A stretch of DNA of 64,000 bases from Weissella minor (GTDB lineage: Bacteria; Bacillota; Bacilli; Lactobacillales; Lactobacillaceae), in assembly GCF_001437425.1 (NCBI RefSeq), contig NZ_JQCD01000024.1, positions 1 to 64,000 on the forward strand. The letters are read 5' to 3'. Positions 24,974-34,941 of this stretch are shown here, in pieces (position 1 is the first letter of the stretch; each line of letters starts with the position of its first letter). A program made the position numbers and the translations under genes. The notes beneath the pieces were generated by a model. That model saw nothing but the letters and a program-made list of their open reading frames with translations, made no database searches and was not told where the DNA came from.

Positions 24974-26701
24974 ATGAGTTGGCAAGAAAATTTTGAAGTC
25001 TGGCAAGCACGAACTGACTTACCAGAAGATTTGCAAGCTGATATGCAACAATTGGCGCAAGATGATGTTGCAGCTGAGGATGCATTTTATCAACCATTAT
25101 CATTTGGAACGGCGGGGGTGCGTGGCCTTATGGGCGCTGGAATTAATCGCATGAATATCTATACTGTGCGTCAAGCCACCGAAGGTTTAGCCCGCTTAAT
25201 GGATGGTCTTGGAGATGATGTTAAGACTCGTGGAGTTGCAATTTCATATGACTCACGTCATCACTCTGCTGAGTTTGCAAAAGAAGCTGCGCAAGTATTA
25301 GGTGCGCATCAAATTAAAGCCTATTTGTTTGAGTCGTTGCGTCCAACCCCAGAATTGTCCTATACAGTTCGCCATTTGAACGCATATGCAGGAATTATGA
25401 TTACGGCATCACATAATCCAAAGGCTTATAATGGCTTCAAAATTTATGGTGAAGATGGTGGACAAATGCCACCAAAGGAATCTGATATTATTACGCAATC
25501 CATCCGTGAAGCTGATATGTTTGAAATTCCAGTTGCCAATGCTGATAGCTTAGAAAGCGATGGCTTATTGGCAATGATTGGTGCTGGGATTGACCATGAT
25601 TATCTAGAAGAAATGAAGGCCGTTACGATTAATCGTGAATTAACCGAAACAGTGGGACAAGATATGAAGCTTGTGTACACGCCTTTACATGGAACGGGTG
25701 CGCAAATTGCTGGACCAGCACTTGAAAATGCTGGATTCAAGAATGTCACAATGGTTCCAGAACAACAAGCACCAGATGGGGATTTTCCAACTGTTACTTT
25801 GCCAAACCCTGAAGATCATGCAGCATTAGCGATGGGAATTGAATTAGCCGGTAAGATTGGTGCAGATGTTGCGATTGCCGTCGATCCAGATGCCGATCGT
25901 ATGGGGGTGGCGGTTCGCCAACCAGATGGTAGCTATACATTGCTAACTGGAAACCAGATTGCTGCCGTGATGTTGAACTATATTTTGGTTGCTAAAGCTG
26001 ATGCCGGAACTTTGCCAGCCAATGGCGCAATTGTTAAATCAATTGTTTCTTCTGAATTTGCAACAGCAATTGCCAAGCATTTTGACATGGAAACAGTGAA
26101 TGTGTTGACTGGATTTAAGTATATTGCTGAACAAATTCAACTTTATCAAGATACCCACGTGCATGAGTTCTTGTTTGGATTTGAAGAGTCATATGGTTAC
26201 CTGGTTAAGCCATTTGCCCGTGACAAAGATTCAATCCAAGCAACTGTCCTTTTGGCTGAAGTTGCTGCCTTTTATAAGTCACAAGGCAAGACTTTATATG
26301 ATGGCTTACAAGAATTGTTTGCCACATATGGTTACTTTGTCGAAGACACACAATCAATGACATTCTCAGGAATTGATGGTGCAGATAAGATGGTCCAGAT
26401 TATGGCTAACTTCCGTAATGAAACACCAACTAAATTTGGTGGTATTGCAGTCACGCAAACTGAAGATTTTTCAGTGCAAACTGTGACGGATATGCAGACC
26501 GGTAATGTGTCAGAATTAGATTTACCAAAAGCAAATGTCTTGAAGTATTGGCTTGAAGACGGTAGCTGGGTAGCGGTTCGTCCTTCAGGAACTGAACCAA
26601 AGATGAAATTCTATGTCGGTACTAAGGGTGATACACAAGTAGAAGCTGAGACTGAGTTAACGGCAATTCAAGCAACAATTCAACAATTAATTGCTGATTA
26701 A
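24974..26701 (+). CDS. pgm: phosphoglucomutase/phosphomannomutase
   Basis: A 575-residue member of the alpha-phosphohexomutase family in its long PgcA-like form. The phosphoserine loop ITASHNPKAYNGFKIYG, the metal loop VDPDADRMGVAV and the phosphate-binding RPSGTEPKMKFY near the C-terminus are all intact. It interconverts glucose 1- and 6-phosphate. GAGGAG at 24961-24966 favours the ATG at 24974 over 24968. Together with the upstream UDP-galactopyranose mutase it fits nucleotide-sugar supply. Confidence 0.94.
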   Translation: MSWQENFEVWQARTDLPEDLQADMQQLAQDDVAAEDAFYQPLSFGTAGVRGLMGAGINRMNIYTVRQATEGLARLMDGLGDDVKTRGVAISYDSRHHSAEFAKEAAQVLGAHQIKAYLFESLRPTPELSYTVRHLNAYAGIMITASHNPKAYNGFKIYGEDGGQMPPKESDIITQSIREADMFEIPVANADSLESDGLLAMIGAGIDHDYLEEMKAVTINRELTETVGQDMKLVYTPLHGTGAQIAGPALENAGFKNVTMVPEQQAPDGDFPTVTLPNPEDHAALAMGIELAGKIGADVAIAVDPDADRMGVAVRQPDGSYTLLTGNQIAAVMLNYILVAKADAGTLPANGAIVKSIVSSEFATAIAKHFDMETVNVLTGFKYIAEQIQLYQDTHVHEFLFGFEESYGYLVKPFARDKDSIQATVLLAEVAAFYKSQGKTLYDGLQELFATYGYFVEDTQSMTFSGIDGADKMVQIMANFRNETPTKFGGIAVTQTEDFSVQTVTDMQTGNVSELDLPKANVLKYWLEDGSWVAVRPSGTEPKMKFYVGTKGDTQVEAETELTAIQATIQQLIAD

Positions 26702-26703
26702 TG

Positions 26704-26735
26704 TAAAAAGACAGTCATTTGACTGTCTTTTTTTG
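26704..26735 (+). terminator. terminator after phosphoglucomutase
   Basis: Hairpin AAAAAGACAGTC-attt-GACTGTCTTTTTTT. Confidence 0.92.
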
Positions 26736-26757
26736 TCTCAAAGCAAAAGGAGATGCG

Positions 26758-27771
26758 ATGGAACAATTATTAGAACATTTGGCAACGGTGGGGCAACGAC
26801 TTGTGACGGAAAAGCCCTTACCAGGAATGAGTATTGGTTTGGTAACGCCACAAAACCAGCAACAAGCTTGTTATTTAGGTCAAATTGATGACCAGGCCAT
26901 GCACCCAGTGCAAGCAGAGACGATTTATGATTTAGCATCATTGACGAAATTATATACGGCTTCAGCTTATTTACATCTAGCGCTAGACGAAAAATTTGAT
27001 TTAGATCAACCGCTAAAAAAGGTGCTGCCCAATTTTAATCATCCCCAAATTACGTTTAAGCAAATTTTAGGTCATAATTCGGGATTGCCTAGTAGTGTAC
27101 GTAAGACAACTCATTTGACCAAGGCAATGTTAGAAAATGATTTGTATACTCGGGAATTGCTGAATACACCTGGCACAGAAATTCACTACTCTGACGTCGG
27201 TTATATGTTATTGGGCAAAGCTTTAAGCAAGGTAATGGGTATGTCATTAGAGCAGGCCATGCAAACACTGGTTATTGCGCCATTACAGTTAAAGGAAACC
27301 GGTTATCGTACGAATGCCATGCCTGAGTTTATGGCCATACCAGAAAGTCGTTTTGCTCCAACTGAGATTAATCCGGACCGTGGCGGTGAATTACGGGGAG
27401 AAGTGGATGATTTCAAAGCTGAATTATTGGGTGGCGCCGCAGGTCATGCAGGGATTTTTAGTACACAAGCAGATACATTGACGTTCTTAAGTGATTGGTT
27501 ACGACCAGAAATGGTGGCGTTACTGCGTGAAAGTCGATTTGATTTTCGCACATTAGGTTGGCATTATTGGCGCTTTGGTGGTGAGGATTTTCCATCAGTT
27601 GAGCAAGACTGGTTATATCAGACTGGTTTTACGGGTACGATTATGGCGTTGAATTTAAAAACGAATCAAGGGCTTAGCATCTTGAGTAATCGCGTGTATC
27701 CCAATCGACAAGTGTATGACTGGTGGCGTGTTGATCGTTATCAAATGCCACAAGCTTTTTTTGCCCAATAA
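26758..27771 (+). CDS. serine hydrolase, beta-lactamase class C-like family
   Basis: A 337-residue cytosolic protein. The SxxK motif is in YDLASLTKLYTAS and the tyrosine motif in HYSDVGYMLLGKAL, as in the PF00144 family of esterases, D-aminopeptidases and class C beta-lactamase relatives. No signal peptide is seen, so an intracellular esterase or peptidase is likelier than antibiotic resistance. AAAGGAG at 26746-26752 fixes the ATG at 26758. Confidence 0.9.
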   Translation: MEQLLEHLATVGQRLVTEKPLPGMSIGLVTPQNQQQACYLGQIDDQAMHPVQAETIYDLASLTKLYTASAYLHLALDEKFDLDQPLKKVLPNFNHPQITFKQILGHNSGLPSSVRKTTHLTKAMLENDLYTRELLNTPGTEIHYSDVGYMLLGKALSKVMGMSLEQAMQTLVIAPLQLKETGYRTNAMPEFMAIPESRFAPTEINPDRGGELRGEVDDFKAELLGGAAGHAGIFSTQADTLTFLSDWLRPEMVALLRESRFDFRTLGWHYWRFGGEDFPSVEQDWLYQTGFTGTIMALNLKTNQGLSILSNRVYPNRQVYDWWRVDRYQMPQAFFAQ

Positions 27772-27846
27772 AACATTAAGCTAGATTTGGTTTAAATCCG
27801 TTATAGTGTATACTAAATGTATTACTGAACAGAAAAGAGGATTACA

Positions 27847-28416
27847 ATGGGAATTTTTATTATCATCGCCATTATTGCCATCATCGCGATTGTATGGATT
27901 AATATTTATAATGGATTAGTTAAATCACGGATGTATACACAAGAATCTTGGAGTCAAATCGATGTACAATTGAAGCGTCGTAATGATTTGATTCCAAATT
28001 TGTTGGAAACCGTTAAGGGTTATGCCCGTTTTGAGAAGAGTACCTTGGAAAATGTGATTGCCTTACGTAACCAGATTGCGCAAGTACCTGATGGTGACCA
28101 TGAAAAGAAGATGGATCTATCAGATCAAATGTCATCAAGCTTGAAGTCAATCTTTGCGGTTGCTGAATCATATCCTGATTTGAAGGCATCGGATCAATAC
28201 AACAAGTTAATGGAAGAATTAGCAAATACAGAAAACAAAATTGCTTATTCACGCCAATTGTTCAATTCATCAGTTTCAAGTTACAATACGAAATTGCAAA
28301 CTTTCCCAACTAACATTGTGGCGTCAATTCACAGTTTCAAGCCAGCAGCTTTCCTTGAAACACCGGAAGAAGAAAAGCAAACAACTAAGATTTCATTTGA
28401 TGATCAAGGTTTATAA
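27847..28416 (+). CDS. lemA: LemA family protein
   Basis: A 189-residue protein with an N-terminal membrane anchor (residues 2-24) and a helical domain carrying VKSRMYTQESWSQIDVQLKRRNDLIPNLLETVKGYA, the LemA hallmark. It lies 22 bases upstream of htpX, the conserved lemA-htpX pair of Gram-positive bacteria. Its function is poorly defined but is associated with membrane protein quality control. Confidence 0.94.
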   Translation: MGIFIIIAIIAIIAIVWINIYNGLVKSRMYTQESWSQIDVQLKRRNDLIPNLLETVKGYARFEKSTLENVIALRNQIAQVPDGDHEKKMDLSDQMSSSLKSIFAVAESYPDLKASDQYNKLMEELANTENKIAYSRQLFNSSVSSYNTKLQTFPTNIVASIHSFKPAAFLETPEEEKQTTKISFDDQGL

Positions 28417-28438
28417 GCTTAATTGAGTGAGGTAAAAG

Positions 28439-29323
28439 ATGCTTTTTGATCAAATTGCAAAAAATAAACGAAAGACAGTCGTGCTCTTGTTTGGCTTCTT
28501 CTTATTTACAGCAATTGTTGGCGCGGCTTTAGGCTACTTTTTAATGAATAGTTTTCAGGCCGGCATTATCATTGCCGTGCTTGCGGGTGGTATTTATGCA
28601 TTTTATATGACGACACAATCAACAGATGTTGTGATGTCGATGAATAATGCGCAAGAAATTACAAACGCAGATCAAGCGCCCGAACTTTGGCATATTGTTG
28701 AAGACATGGCCCTAGTCGCTAAAGTACCAATGCCACGCGTATTCATTATTAATGATGCAAGTCCAAATGCTTTTGCGACTGGAAATAAGCCTGAAAATGC
28801 AGCAGTGGCTGCGACGGTTGGTATTTTACAACAATTGGATCGTGAAGAATTGGAAGGCGTTATGGCGCATGAAATGACGCACGTTCGAAATTACGATATC
28901 CGAATTCAAACAATTGCAGTCGCACTGACATCAATGATTACGATGCTTGCTAATTTTGGAACAAGTTTTTGGGGTTGGCGTTCACGTGATCGTGACCAAT
29001 CAAGTAATGTATTTGGAATCATTTTATCAATTGTTGTGATGATGTTAGCGCCATTGGCTTCAACGATTATCCAATTAGCGATTTCACGAAACCGTGAATT
29101 TTTGGCTGATGCCGGCGCCGTTGAGCTAACACGTAATCCACAAGGGCTAATTGATGCTCTGACGAAAATTTCAGGGAGTCAACCGATGTCCGAGGAGAAC
29201 GTTGCACCAAGTAGCGCAGGCCTATATATTGGTGATCCACTTAAAACACAAAGTCGGATGAGTCATTTATTTGACACGCATCCACCTATGGAAGACCGGA
29301 TTGCGGCATTACGCAAGATGTAA
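28439..29323 (+). CDS. htpX: HtpX membrane metalloprotease (M48)
   Basis: A 294-residue integral membrane protease. The zinc motif HEMTH lies at residues 144-148 and the third ligand in REFLADAGAVELT. Membrane segments are at about 15-34, 37-56, 153-174 and 190-214. It degrades damaged membrane proteins. GAGGT at 28429-28433 precedes the ATG, downstream of lemA in one unit. Confidence 0.95.
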   Translation: MLFDQIAKNKRKTVVLLFGFFLFTAIVGAALGYFLMNSFQAGIIIAVLAGGIYAFYMTTQSTDVVMSMNNAQEITNADQAPELWHIVEDMALVAKVPMPRVFIINDASPNAFATGNKPENAAVAATVGILQQLDREELEGVMAHEMTHVRNYDIRIQTIAVALTSMITMLANFGTSFWGWRSRDRDQSSNVFGIILSIVVMMLAPLASTIIQLAISRNREFLADAGAVELTRNPQGLIDALTKISGSQPMSEENVAPSSAGLYIGDPLKTQSRMSHLFDTHPPMEDRIAALRKM

Positions 29324-29332
29324 ATTGTTCAT

Positions 29333-29363
29333 AAAAAAGAGTTCAGCAATGAACTCTTTTTTT
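29333..29363 (+). terminator. terminator after lemA-htpX
   Basis: Hairpin AAAAAAGAGTTCA-gcaa-TGAACTCTTTTTTT. Confidence 0.92.
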
Positions 29364-29428
29364 ATATACACAAAAGTGTGTTATACTAGATGCTTGCTGG
29401 TTGTCGAAAAGACCAAAAGGAGAAAATG

Positions 29429-30799
29429 ATGAAAAAGAAAGCACCCGTTGTTAAAAATCAAGAATTTGAAGCAACAGTTATTGACTTAACTTATGATGGA
29501 AATGGGGTCGTTAAATTTGACGATTTTCCAATTTTCGTAACAAATGCCGTACCTGGCGAAAAAATTATCGTTGGTGTTACAAAAGTAACAACCAATTATG
29601 GTTTTGGTCGTGTGGTAAAACGACTTGTTGAATCTGCTGATCGTAATGCTGACATTGACGCAAAGGTTTTGCAATCAGGCGTCGCACCATTGGCACATTT
29701 GACTTATGAAGCACAATTAAAGCATAAACAAAAGCAAGTTGCTGATGTATTCAATAAGCAACACGTGGCAGTTAATGTCGCACCAACAGTTGGGATGGAT
29801 GATCCATGGGGTTATCGTAATAAAGCCCAAATTCCAGTACGCGAAATTAATGGTGAATTAACGACTGGTTTCTACCGTCGTGGTTCACACCGTTTGCAAC
29901 CAATGGAAGATTTTTATATTCAAGATCCTGAAATTGATAAAGCAATCGTTGTTATCCGTGATATTTTGCGTAAATACCATGTGGCAGCATATGATGAACA
30001 AAACCATAAGGGTGTCGTTCGAACAATTATGGTTCGTCGTGGACACTACAGCCATGAAATGATGATTGTTTTGGTAACACGTGCCAAGCGTCTACCAACA
30101 TCTGAATTTATTATTAATGATATTCGCGAAGCATTACCTGAAGTCGTTTCAATTATTCAAAACGTCAATCAAGAAAAGACCAATGTTATCATGGGTGACC
30201 AAAATAAGGTGCTTTGGGGCGAAAAGGCCATCAAGGATACTTTGTTAGGAAAGACTTTTGCGATTGGGCCAAATTCATTCTATCAAGTGAATCCAGCTAT
30301 GACAGAAGTTTTGTATCAAACAGCAGCAGATAAGGCTGACTTAAAGCCAACCGATGTGGTTATTGACGCTTATTCTGGAATTGGAACAATTTCATTAACG
30401 ATTGCTGATCGTGTTGAATCTGTGCTGGGGGTTGAAATTGTACCTGAAGCGGTTGATGATGCGAAGCGTAATGCTGACTTAAACGGTATCAAGAATGCCA
30501 AGTTTGCCCTAGGTAAGGCGGAAGAGAAGATGAGCCAATGGGCTGCTGAAGGTTTGAAGCCGGATGTTATTTTCTTGGATCCTCCACGTAAGGGATTGAC
30601 ACAAGAATTGGTTGATGCCGCAGTTGAAATGGGACCACAAAAGGTCGTTTACATTAGTTGTAATCCAGCAACTTTGGCTCGTGACGCTGCGTTGTTCGTT
30701 GAACAAGGCTATGAAGTCACTGGTGATGTACAACCGATTGATCAGTTCCCACAGACAACCCATGTGGAATCTGTGACTGTGCTTGAACGTAAAGCTTAA
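29429..30799 (+). CDS. rlmD: TrmA/RlmD family RNA uracil-C5 methyltransferase
   Basis: A 456-residue SAM-dependent methyltransferase. Residues about 10-65 form a TRAM domain (EATVIDLTYDGNGVVKFDDFPIFV), and the catalytic part has VIDAYSGIGTISLTIA (SAM site), FLDPPRKGL and the nucleophile cysteine in YISCNPATLARD. Methylation of 23S rRNA uridines is the usual role; the exact site is not readable here. AAAAGGAG at 29415-29422 suits ATG 29429 better than 29426. Confidence 0.92.
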   Translation: MKKKAPVVKNQEFEATVIDLTYDGNGVVKFDDFPIFVTNAVPGEKIIVGVTKVTTNYGFGRVVKRLVESADRNADIDAKVLQSGVAPLAHLTYEAQLKHKQKQVADVFNKQHVAVNVAPTVGMDDPWGYRNKAQIPVREINGELTTGFYRRGSHRLQPMEDFYIQDPEIDKAIVVIRDILRKYHVAAYDEQNHKGVVRTIMVRRGHYSHEMMIVLVTRAKRLPTSEFIINDIREALPEVVSIIQNVNQEKTNVIMGDQNKVLWGEKAIKDTLLGKTFAIGPNSFYQVNPAMTEVLYQTAADKADLKPTDVVIDAYSGIGTISLTIADRVESVLGVEIVPEAVDDAKRNADLNGIKNAKFALGKAEEKMSQWAAEGLKPDVIFLDPPRKGLTQELVDAAVEMGPQKVVYISCNPATLARDAALFVEQGYEVTGDVQPIDQFPQTTHVESVTVLERKA

Positions 30800-30804
30800 A
30801 AATC

Positions 30805-30851
30805 AAAAAAGATAGCTAAGTTGCTGATGAGGGTAGCTTAGCTATTTTTAT
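30805..30851 (+). terminator. terminator after the RNA methyltransferase
   Basis: Hairpin with arms AGATAGCTAAG and CTTAGCTATTTTT around a 16-base loop. Confidence 0.82.
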
Positions 30852-30952
30852 ATTTTGTGCTAATTTACTGAACTAAGCAGGGTTTAAAGCCAGATAAAGC
30901 TTATCAATGTTATAATATTAAAGACTATTGACGTATTTAATGGAGGAATATC

Positions 30953-31936
30953 ATGTTGAAATTAGGTGTTATTGGTACAAATTGGATTTCAAAAATGTTT
31001 GTCGATGCAGCTGAAGCAACACAAGCATATACTTTAACAAGTGTTTATTCACGACGTGAAGCATCAGGCCGTGAATTTTCAGAAAGTGCTGCAATCTATA
31101 CAGATTTAGAAGCCTTTTTCACTAGTGGTATTGATGTGGTTTATATTGCTTCTCCAAACAGCTTACATTTTCAGCAAGTCGCACAAGCTATCGAACATGA
31201 TGTCCAAGTAATTGTTGAAAAATCTGCTTTTTCAAATCCAAAGGAATTTGAAAAGATTTATTCTATTTTGCGTGAACATCCAACGGTGCATTTATTTGAA
31301 GCAGCACGTCATATTCATCAAGATAACTTTAAGGCGATTGAAGCACAAGTTGCTGATATGGATGTTATTTCGGGCGCAACGTTTGTTTATGAAAAATATT
31401 CATCACGTTTTGACGCATACTTAGCAGGGGAAGAACCCAATGTTTTGACACGTACATTTAGTGCAGGGGCTTTGACCGACCTAGGGGTATATCCAATTTA
31501 TGCCATTGTAAAGTTGTTTGGTTTACCTGAGGATGTTTACTATTTTGCAACTAAATTAGCAAATGGTGCTGATGGACGTGGGACTGCAATTTTGCGTTAT
31601 GCCGATTTTGATATCACAGCTCAGTTTGGTAAGATGGCTAATAGCTATCAACGTTCAGAAATTTTGGGTCGTAAAGATACAATTTTGATTGATAATATCG
31701 CTGAATTGGGTGATGTGACATACGTGGATGCTGATGGTAAATCTGTTGAAATCAGTACAACTGCACCCGAAAATCCAATGATGGCAGAAGCACAAGTGTT
31801 TGCTGATATTATCAATGATCCAGATGCGCATACAGATGAATATGAAGAACTATTTATGTTGAGCCAACGTGTAAATATGGTGCTCACACAGTTAAGACAG
31901 TCAGCGGGAATTGAATTCCCAGCTGACCATGCTTAA
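30953..31936 (+). CDS. Gfo/Idh/MocA family oxidoreductase
   Basis: A 327-residue protein with an N-terminal Rossmann fold (LKLGVIGTNWISKMFVDAA) and the EK motif VIVEKSAFSNPKEF (catalytic-site Lys of the family), followed by a C-terminal alpha/beta domain. It is a presumed NAD(P)-dependent dehydrogenase of sugars or inositols; the substrate is unknown. GGAGGA at 30942-30947 precedes the ATG. A DEAD helicase follows 20 bases downstream, probably co-transcribed. Confidence 0.9.
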   Translation: MLKLGVIGTNWISKMFVDAAEATQAYTLTSVYSRREASGREFSESAAIYTDLEAFFTSGIDVVYIASPNSLHFQQVAQAIEHDVQVIVEKSAFSNPKEFEKIYSILREHPTVHLFEAARHIHQDNFKAIEAQVADMDVISGATFVYEKYSSRFDAYLAGEEPNVLTRTFSAGALTDLGVYPIYAIVKLFGLPEDVYYFATKLANGADGRGTAILRYADFDITAQFGKMANSYQRSEILGRKDTILIDNIAELGDVTYVDADGKSVEISTTAPENPMMAEAQVFADIINDPDAHTDEYEELFMLSQRVNMVLTQLRQSAGIEFPADHA

Positions 31937-31956
31937 TTCGCAAGTAAGGAGAAAAC

Positions 31957-33291
31957 ATGCGATCAGAATTTGAAGAAAAACTTCAAGCCAGTGGTTTTAC
32001 GGAATTAACGCCCATTCAAAAAGCGGTATATGAACCACTAAAATCAGGTGCATCGATTGATGCTTTGGCCCCGACTGGGACCGGAAAGACATTGGCTTTT
32101 ACTTGGCCTTTGTTAGAAAATGTTGCAGCCGACGATGGGGAACAGATTCTTGTTTTAGCACCATCACAAGAATTGGCCATGCAAACAACCCATGTGATGC
32201 GCGAATGGGCTAGTCTATTGGGCTTTAAAGTTTTGTCATTGACCGGTGGCGCTAATATTAAGAATCAACTTGATCGTTTAAAAAAACATCCAGAGATTTT
32301 GGTTGGAACACCAGGTCGTGTCGTTGAATTATTAAATAATGGCAAGCTCAAATTGGGCCGTTTACGTTCATTTGTTTTAGATGAAGCCGATGAATTATTG
32401 AAAGATGATACGGCTAAGCAAGTTGATGTCATTTGGGATTATATTGATGATCCTGACATGCAGGTGGCATTATTTGGTGCGACGGAAGTTGATACGACGG
32501 TTGCAGCAGGTCTATTTGATCGTGAATTTGAACGTATTGATCAACGTGATGTCCCAATGCCCACGCAAATTCAACATGAATTCTGGTTGACTGCCAGTGA
32601 CCAACGTAATAAACGCTTGCGTCAATTGGCTTCCCAGAAAAAAATGCAAGCGATGGTATTCTTTAATACCACAAAGCAATTAAAAATGACGGCTAATTTT
32701 TTGGCGCATGAACATATTGGTATGGCGACATTAGTCCGTGGTGATTCAAGTTCAACCCGTGAGCGGGCTATGCGTTCGTTCAAAAACGGGGATGCAAAGT
32801 TCTTGTTGACGACTGATGTTGGGGCCCGTGGCTTGGATGTACCTGACTTGCCAATTGTGATTAATTTTGACTTACCACGCGATGGTGAAACTTACACGCA
32901 TCGTTCTGGCCGTACAGGTCGTATGGGTAAAGCTGGGTTAGTGATTACATTTGGAAATGATCATGATGCCCGTGACTTGAAGCGAATGGTTGCAGTTGAT
33001 ATTGAAGTCGTAAAAGGACGTCCACGTTTGCTTGATGGTGAAAAACAAACATCACGTAAATCAAATACACGTTCAGCACGTCCGGCAACTAAAGCAACTG
33101 CGCCTAAGCAAAAGCAGGTGCAAGCATCAAGTGAAATTGATGACGCACCTATTGAAAAAGTAAGAAAACAGAAAACAGCTAAGGCCAAGCCAACTGAAAC
33201 GACCATGTCACGTGAAGATCGTTTTAAGAAAGAAAAGAAGGCTAAGCGTAAGCATAAGAAGGACAAAGGACGTCCGAAAAAGAAAGCATAG
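31957..33291 (+). CDS. DEAD-box RNA helicase
   Basis: A 444-residue ATP-dependent RNA helicase. Visible motifs: Q motif (TELTPIQKAVYEP), motif I PTGTGKT, motif II DEAD, motif III as GAT in LFGATEVD, and motif VI HRSGRTGR. The lysine-rich tail after residue 350 (SRKSNTRSARPATKATAPKQKQ, KKAKRKHKKDKGRPKKKA) is an RNA-binding extension. Likely works in ribosome assembly or mRNA decay at low temperature. Confidence 0.93.
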   Translation: MRSEFEEKLQASGFTELTPIQKAVYEPLKSGASIDALAPTGTGKTLAFTWPLLENVAADDGEQILVLAPSQELAMQTTHVMREWASLLGFKVLSLTGGANIKNQLDRLKKHPEILVGTPGRVVELLNNGKLKLGRLRSFVLDEADELLKDDTAKQVDVIWDYIDDPDMQVALFGATEVDTTVAAGLFDREFERIDQRDVPMPTQIQHEFWLTASDQRNKRLRQLASQKKMQAMVFFNTTKQLKMTANFLAHEHIGMATLVRGDSSSTRERAMRSFKNGDAKFLLTTDVGARGLDVPDLPIVINFDLPRDGETYTHRSGRTGRMGKAGLVITFGNDHDARDLKRMVAVDIEVVKGRPRLLDGEKQTSRKSNTRSARPATKATAPKQKQVQASSEIDDAPIEKVRKQKTAKAKPTETTMSREDRFKKEKKAKRKHKKDKGRPKKKA

Positions 33292-33312
33292 AGAAGAGTT
33301 ACACATTTACAA

Positions 33313-33352
33313 TTGTTAACACATTCACATAGTGCTGTAACTATGTTATATT
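33313..33352 (+). promoter_or_regulatory. rex promoter with Rex operator
   Basis: TTGTTAA-CACA-TTCACAT at 33313-33330 matches the Rex site TTGTGAA-N4-TTCACAA with two mismatches. Its right half supplies the -35 element TTCACA (33324-33329), with a 17-base spacer to -10 TATATT (33347-33352). Rex would therefore repress its own gene when NADH is low relative to NAD+. Confidence 0.75.
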
Positions 33353-33390
33353 TAAGGTATTAAAATTAGTTAATGTGTGAGGGTAGCGAG

Positions 33391-34059
33391 ATGAGCGAAG
33401 AGAAAGAAAATATGCAAACCGCAGGAAAAGATATTCCGCGCGCGACGGCGAGACGTTTACCAATTTATTATCGATATTTAAAGATTTTATTGGATTCAGG
33501 AGTAACCCGTATTTCATCAAATGAATTATCAAAAGCTGTGAAGTTTGATGCAGCCACGATTCGTCGTGATTTTTCATATTTTGGTGCGCTAGGAAAGCGT
33601 GGATACGGATATGATGTTAAAGAATTAATGGAATTCTTTGGTGACATCTTAAATCAAGACAATTTAGCATCAGTGGCATTAATTGGGGTTGGTAATTTAG
33701 GGCAAGCTTTGTTGAATTTTAACTTCCATCAAAGTTCAAATGCGCGTATTTCTGCTGCTTTTGATGTGAATCCTGAAATTGTGAATACAATTCAGTCAGG
33801 TGTGCCGATTTATAGTACAGATGATTTGGAAAAACAAATTCAAGATCAACGCATTGAAGTCGCCATTCTAACTGTGCCAGCTGAAGTCGCGCAACAGACT
33901 GCTAAGCGGCTTGCTAATGCAGGCATCCAAGGTATCTTGAATTTTACACCTTTGCGATTAGATGTTCCTAAGGAAGTCCGCGTGCAAAACGTTGATTTGA
34001 CGAATGAATTACAAATTTTGTTATATTTCATCAATAATTTCGAAAAGGACGAAAATTAA
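33391..34059 (+). CDS. rex: redox-sensing transcriptional repressor Rex
   Basis: A 222-residue repressor. The N-terminal winged helix includes [25 protein letters not shown], and the Rossmann domain has [16 protein letters not shown] for NADH. Rex senses the NADH/NAD+ ratio and controls fermentation genes. An in-frame ATG at 33373 exists, but GAGGG at 33379-33383 supports ATG 33391. A Rex-type operator overlaps its own promoter. Sortase follows 18 bases downstream. Confidence 0.95.
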   Translation: MSEEKENMQTAGKDIPRATARRLPIYYRYLKILLDSGVTRISSNELSKAVKFDAATIRRDFSYFGALGKRGYGYDVKELMEFFGDILNQDNLASVALIGVGNLGQALLNFNFHQSSNARISAAFDVNPEIVNTIQSGVPIYSTDDLEKQIQDQRIEVAILTVPAEVAQQTAKRLANAGIQGILNFTPLRLDVPKEVRVQNVDLTNELQILLYFINNFEKDEN

Positions 34060-34077
34060 TTCGTAAGTGTGTAAAAT

Positions 34078-34809
34078 ATGGCGAAAAAAGAACAACGAAC
34101 GAAAAGTAAACGGCGGTGGTGGTCGACCGTGCTTTATTTTATCTTAATCCTAGTGGCGTTAGGTTTGATCTTTCATAATCAAATAGCTTCTTTTGCCATA
34201 AAAACTTTTCAACCTGAGGTCACAACATCATCAGTTAAGAAAAGTGAAGCGAAAAAGAAAGATGCGAATTATGATTGGTCAGCAGTGAATACGCTGACAG
34301 CGCAACAAATATTAAAAGCACGTGTCAATGCTGGACAGGTTGATTTTATTGGGTTTGTAACAGTCCCAGAAATTGGTTTGTCTGTGCCGATTGCGAATGG
34401 TGTCAGTGATACGATTCTGTCTTTGGGGGCTGGAACCTTAAATGAAGCGCAACAGATGGGGACTGGAAATTATGCCTTAGCTAGCCACTTTATTCAAGGA
34501 GATTCTGGAAAAGACATTTTATTCTCACCAATTTACTATAAAGGTAAGGTGGGTCAAAAAATTTATTTGACGGATATGAAGAAAGTATATGAGTATAAAG
34601 CAACAGAATATACCACAGTGAAGCCCACTGATGTACAAGTTGCTGATCCAATCCCTGGACGAAAAATGATAACCCTGATAACATGTGATTATACGGCTGA
34701 ACGTGGCCGTGTTATTTTGCAAGGTGACTTGCAAAAGGAAATGGATTTTGATGATGCACCATCAGATGCATTGAAATCATTTGAACAAGATAATCGTTGG
34801 ATTAAGTAG
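34078..34809 (+). CDS. srtA: class A sortase
   Basis: A 243-residue transpeptidase with a basic N-terminus, a membrane anchor (about residues 18-38) and a sortase domain with the catalytic His in NYALASHFIQGDS, Cys in MITLITCDYTAERGR, and Arg following. It links LPxT-type surface proteins to the wall. The window contains a likely substrate with an LPETA motif (52694-53788). It lies right after rex and may be co-transcribed. No Shine-Dalgarno is obvious before the ATG. Confidence 0.93.
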   Translation: MAKKEQRTKSKRRWWSTVLYFILILVALGLIFHNQIASFAIKTFQPEVTTSSVKKSEAKKKDANYDWSAVNTLTAQQILKARVNAGQVDFIGFVTVPEIGLSVPIANGVSDTILSLGAGTLNEAQQMGTGNYALASHFIQGDSGKDILFSPIYYKGKVGQKIYLTDMKKVYEYKATEYTTVKPTDVQVADPIPGRKMITLITCDYTAERGRVILQGDLQKEMDFDDAPSDALKSFEQDNRWIK

Positions 34810-34823
34810 AGGAGGATATGATA

Positions 34824-34934
34824 ATGGCAAAGCGTAAGAATAAGCAGAGCAAGGGTCGTTTCTTTGCACTCGTTGGTCTTGGTATGGCTGTTTTTAATTT
34901 ATATCAAGCACTGCAAGATTATCGTAAAAAGTAA
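34824..34934 (+). CDS. 36-residue basic membrane peptide
   Basis: MAKRKNKQSKGRFFALVGLG starts a peptide with a lysine/arginine-rich N-terminus and one hydrophobic span (about residues 13-25), ending QALQDYRKK. AGGAGG at 34809-34814 overlaps the sortase stop and is spaced 9 bases from ATG 34824 (an in-frame ATG at 34818 is closer). It lies 14 bases after srtA and before a terminator, so it is probably the last gene of the rex-srtA unit. Function unknown. Confidence 0.6.
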   Translation: MAKRKNKQSKGRFFALVGLGMAVFNLYQALQDYRKK

Positions 34935-34941
34935 TAATAAT

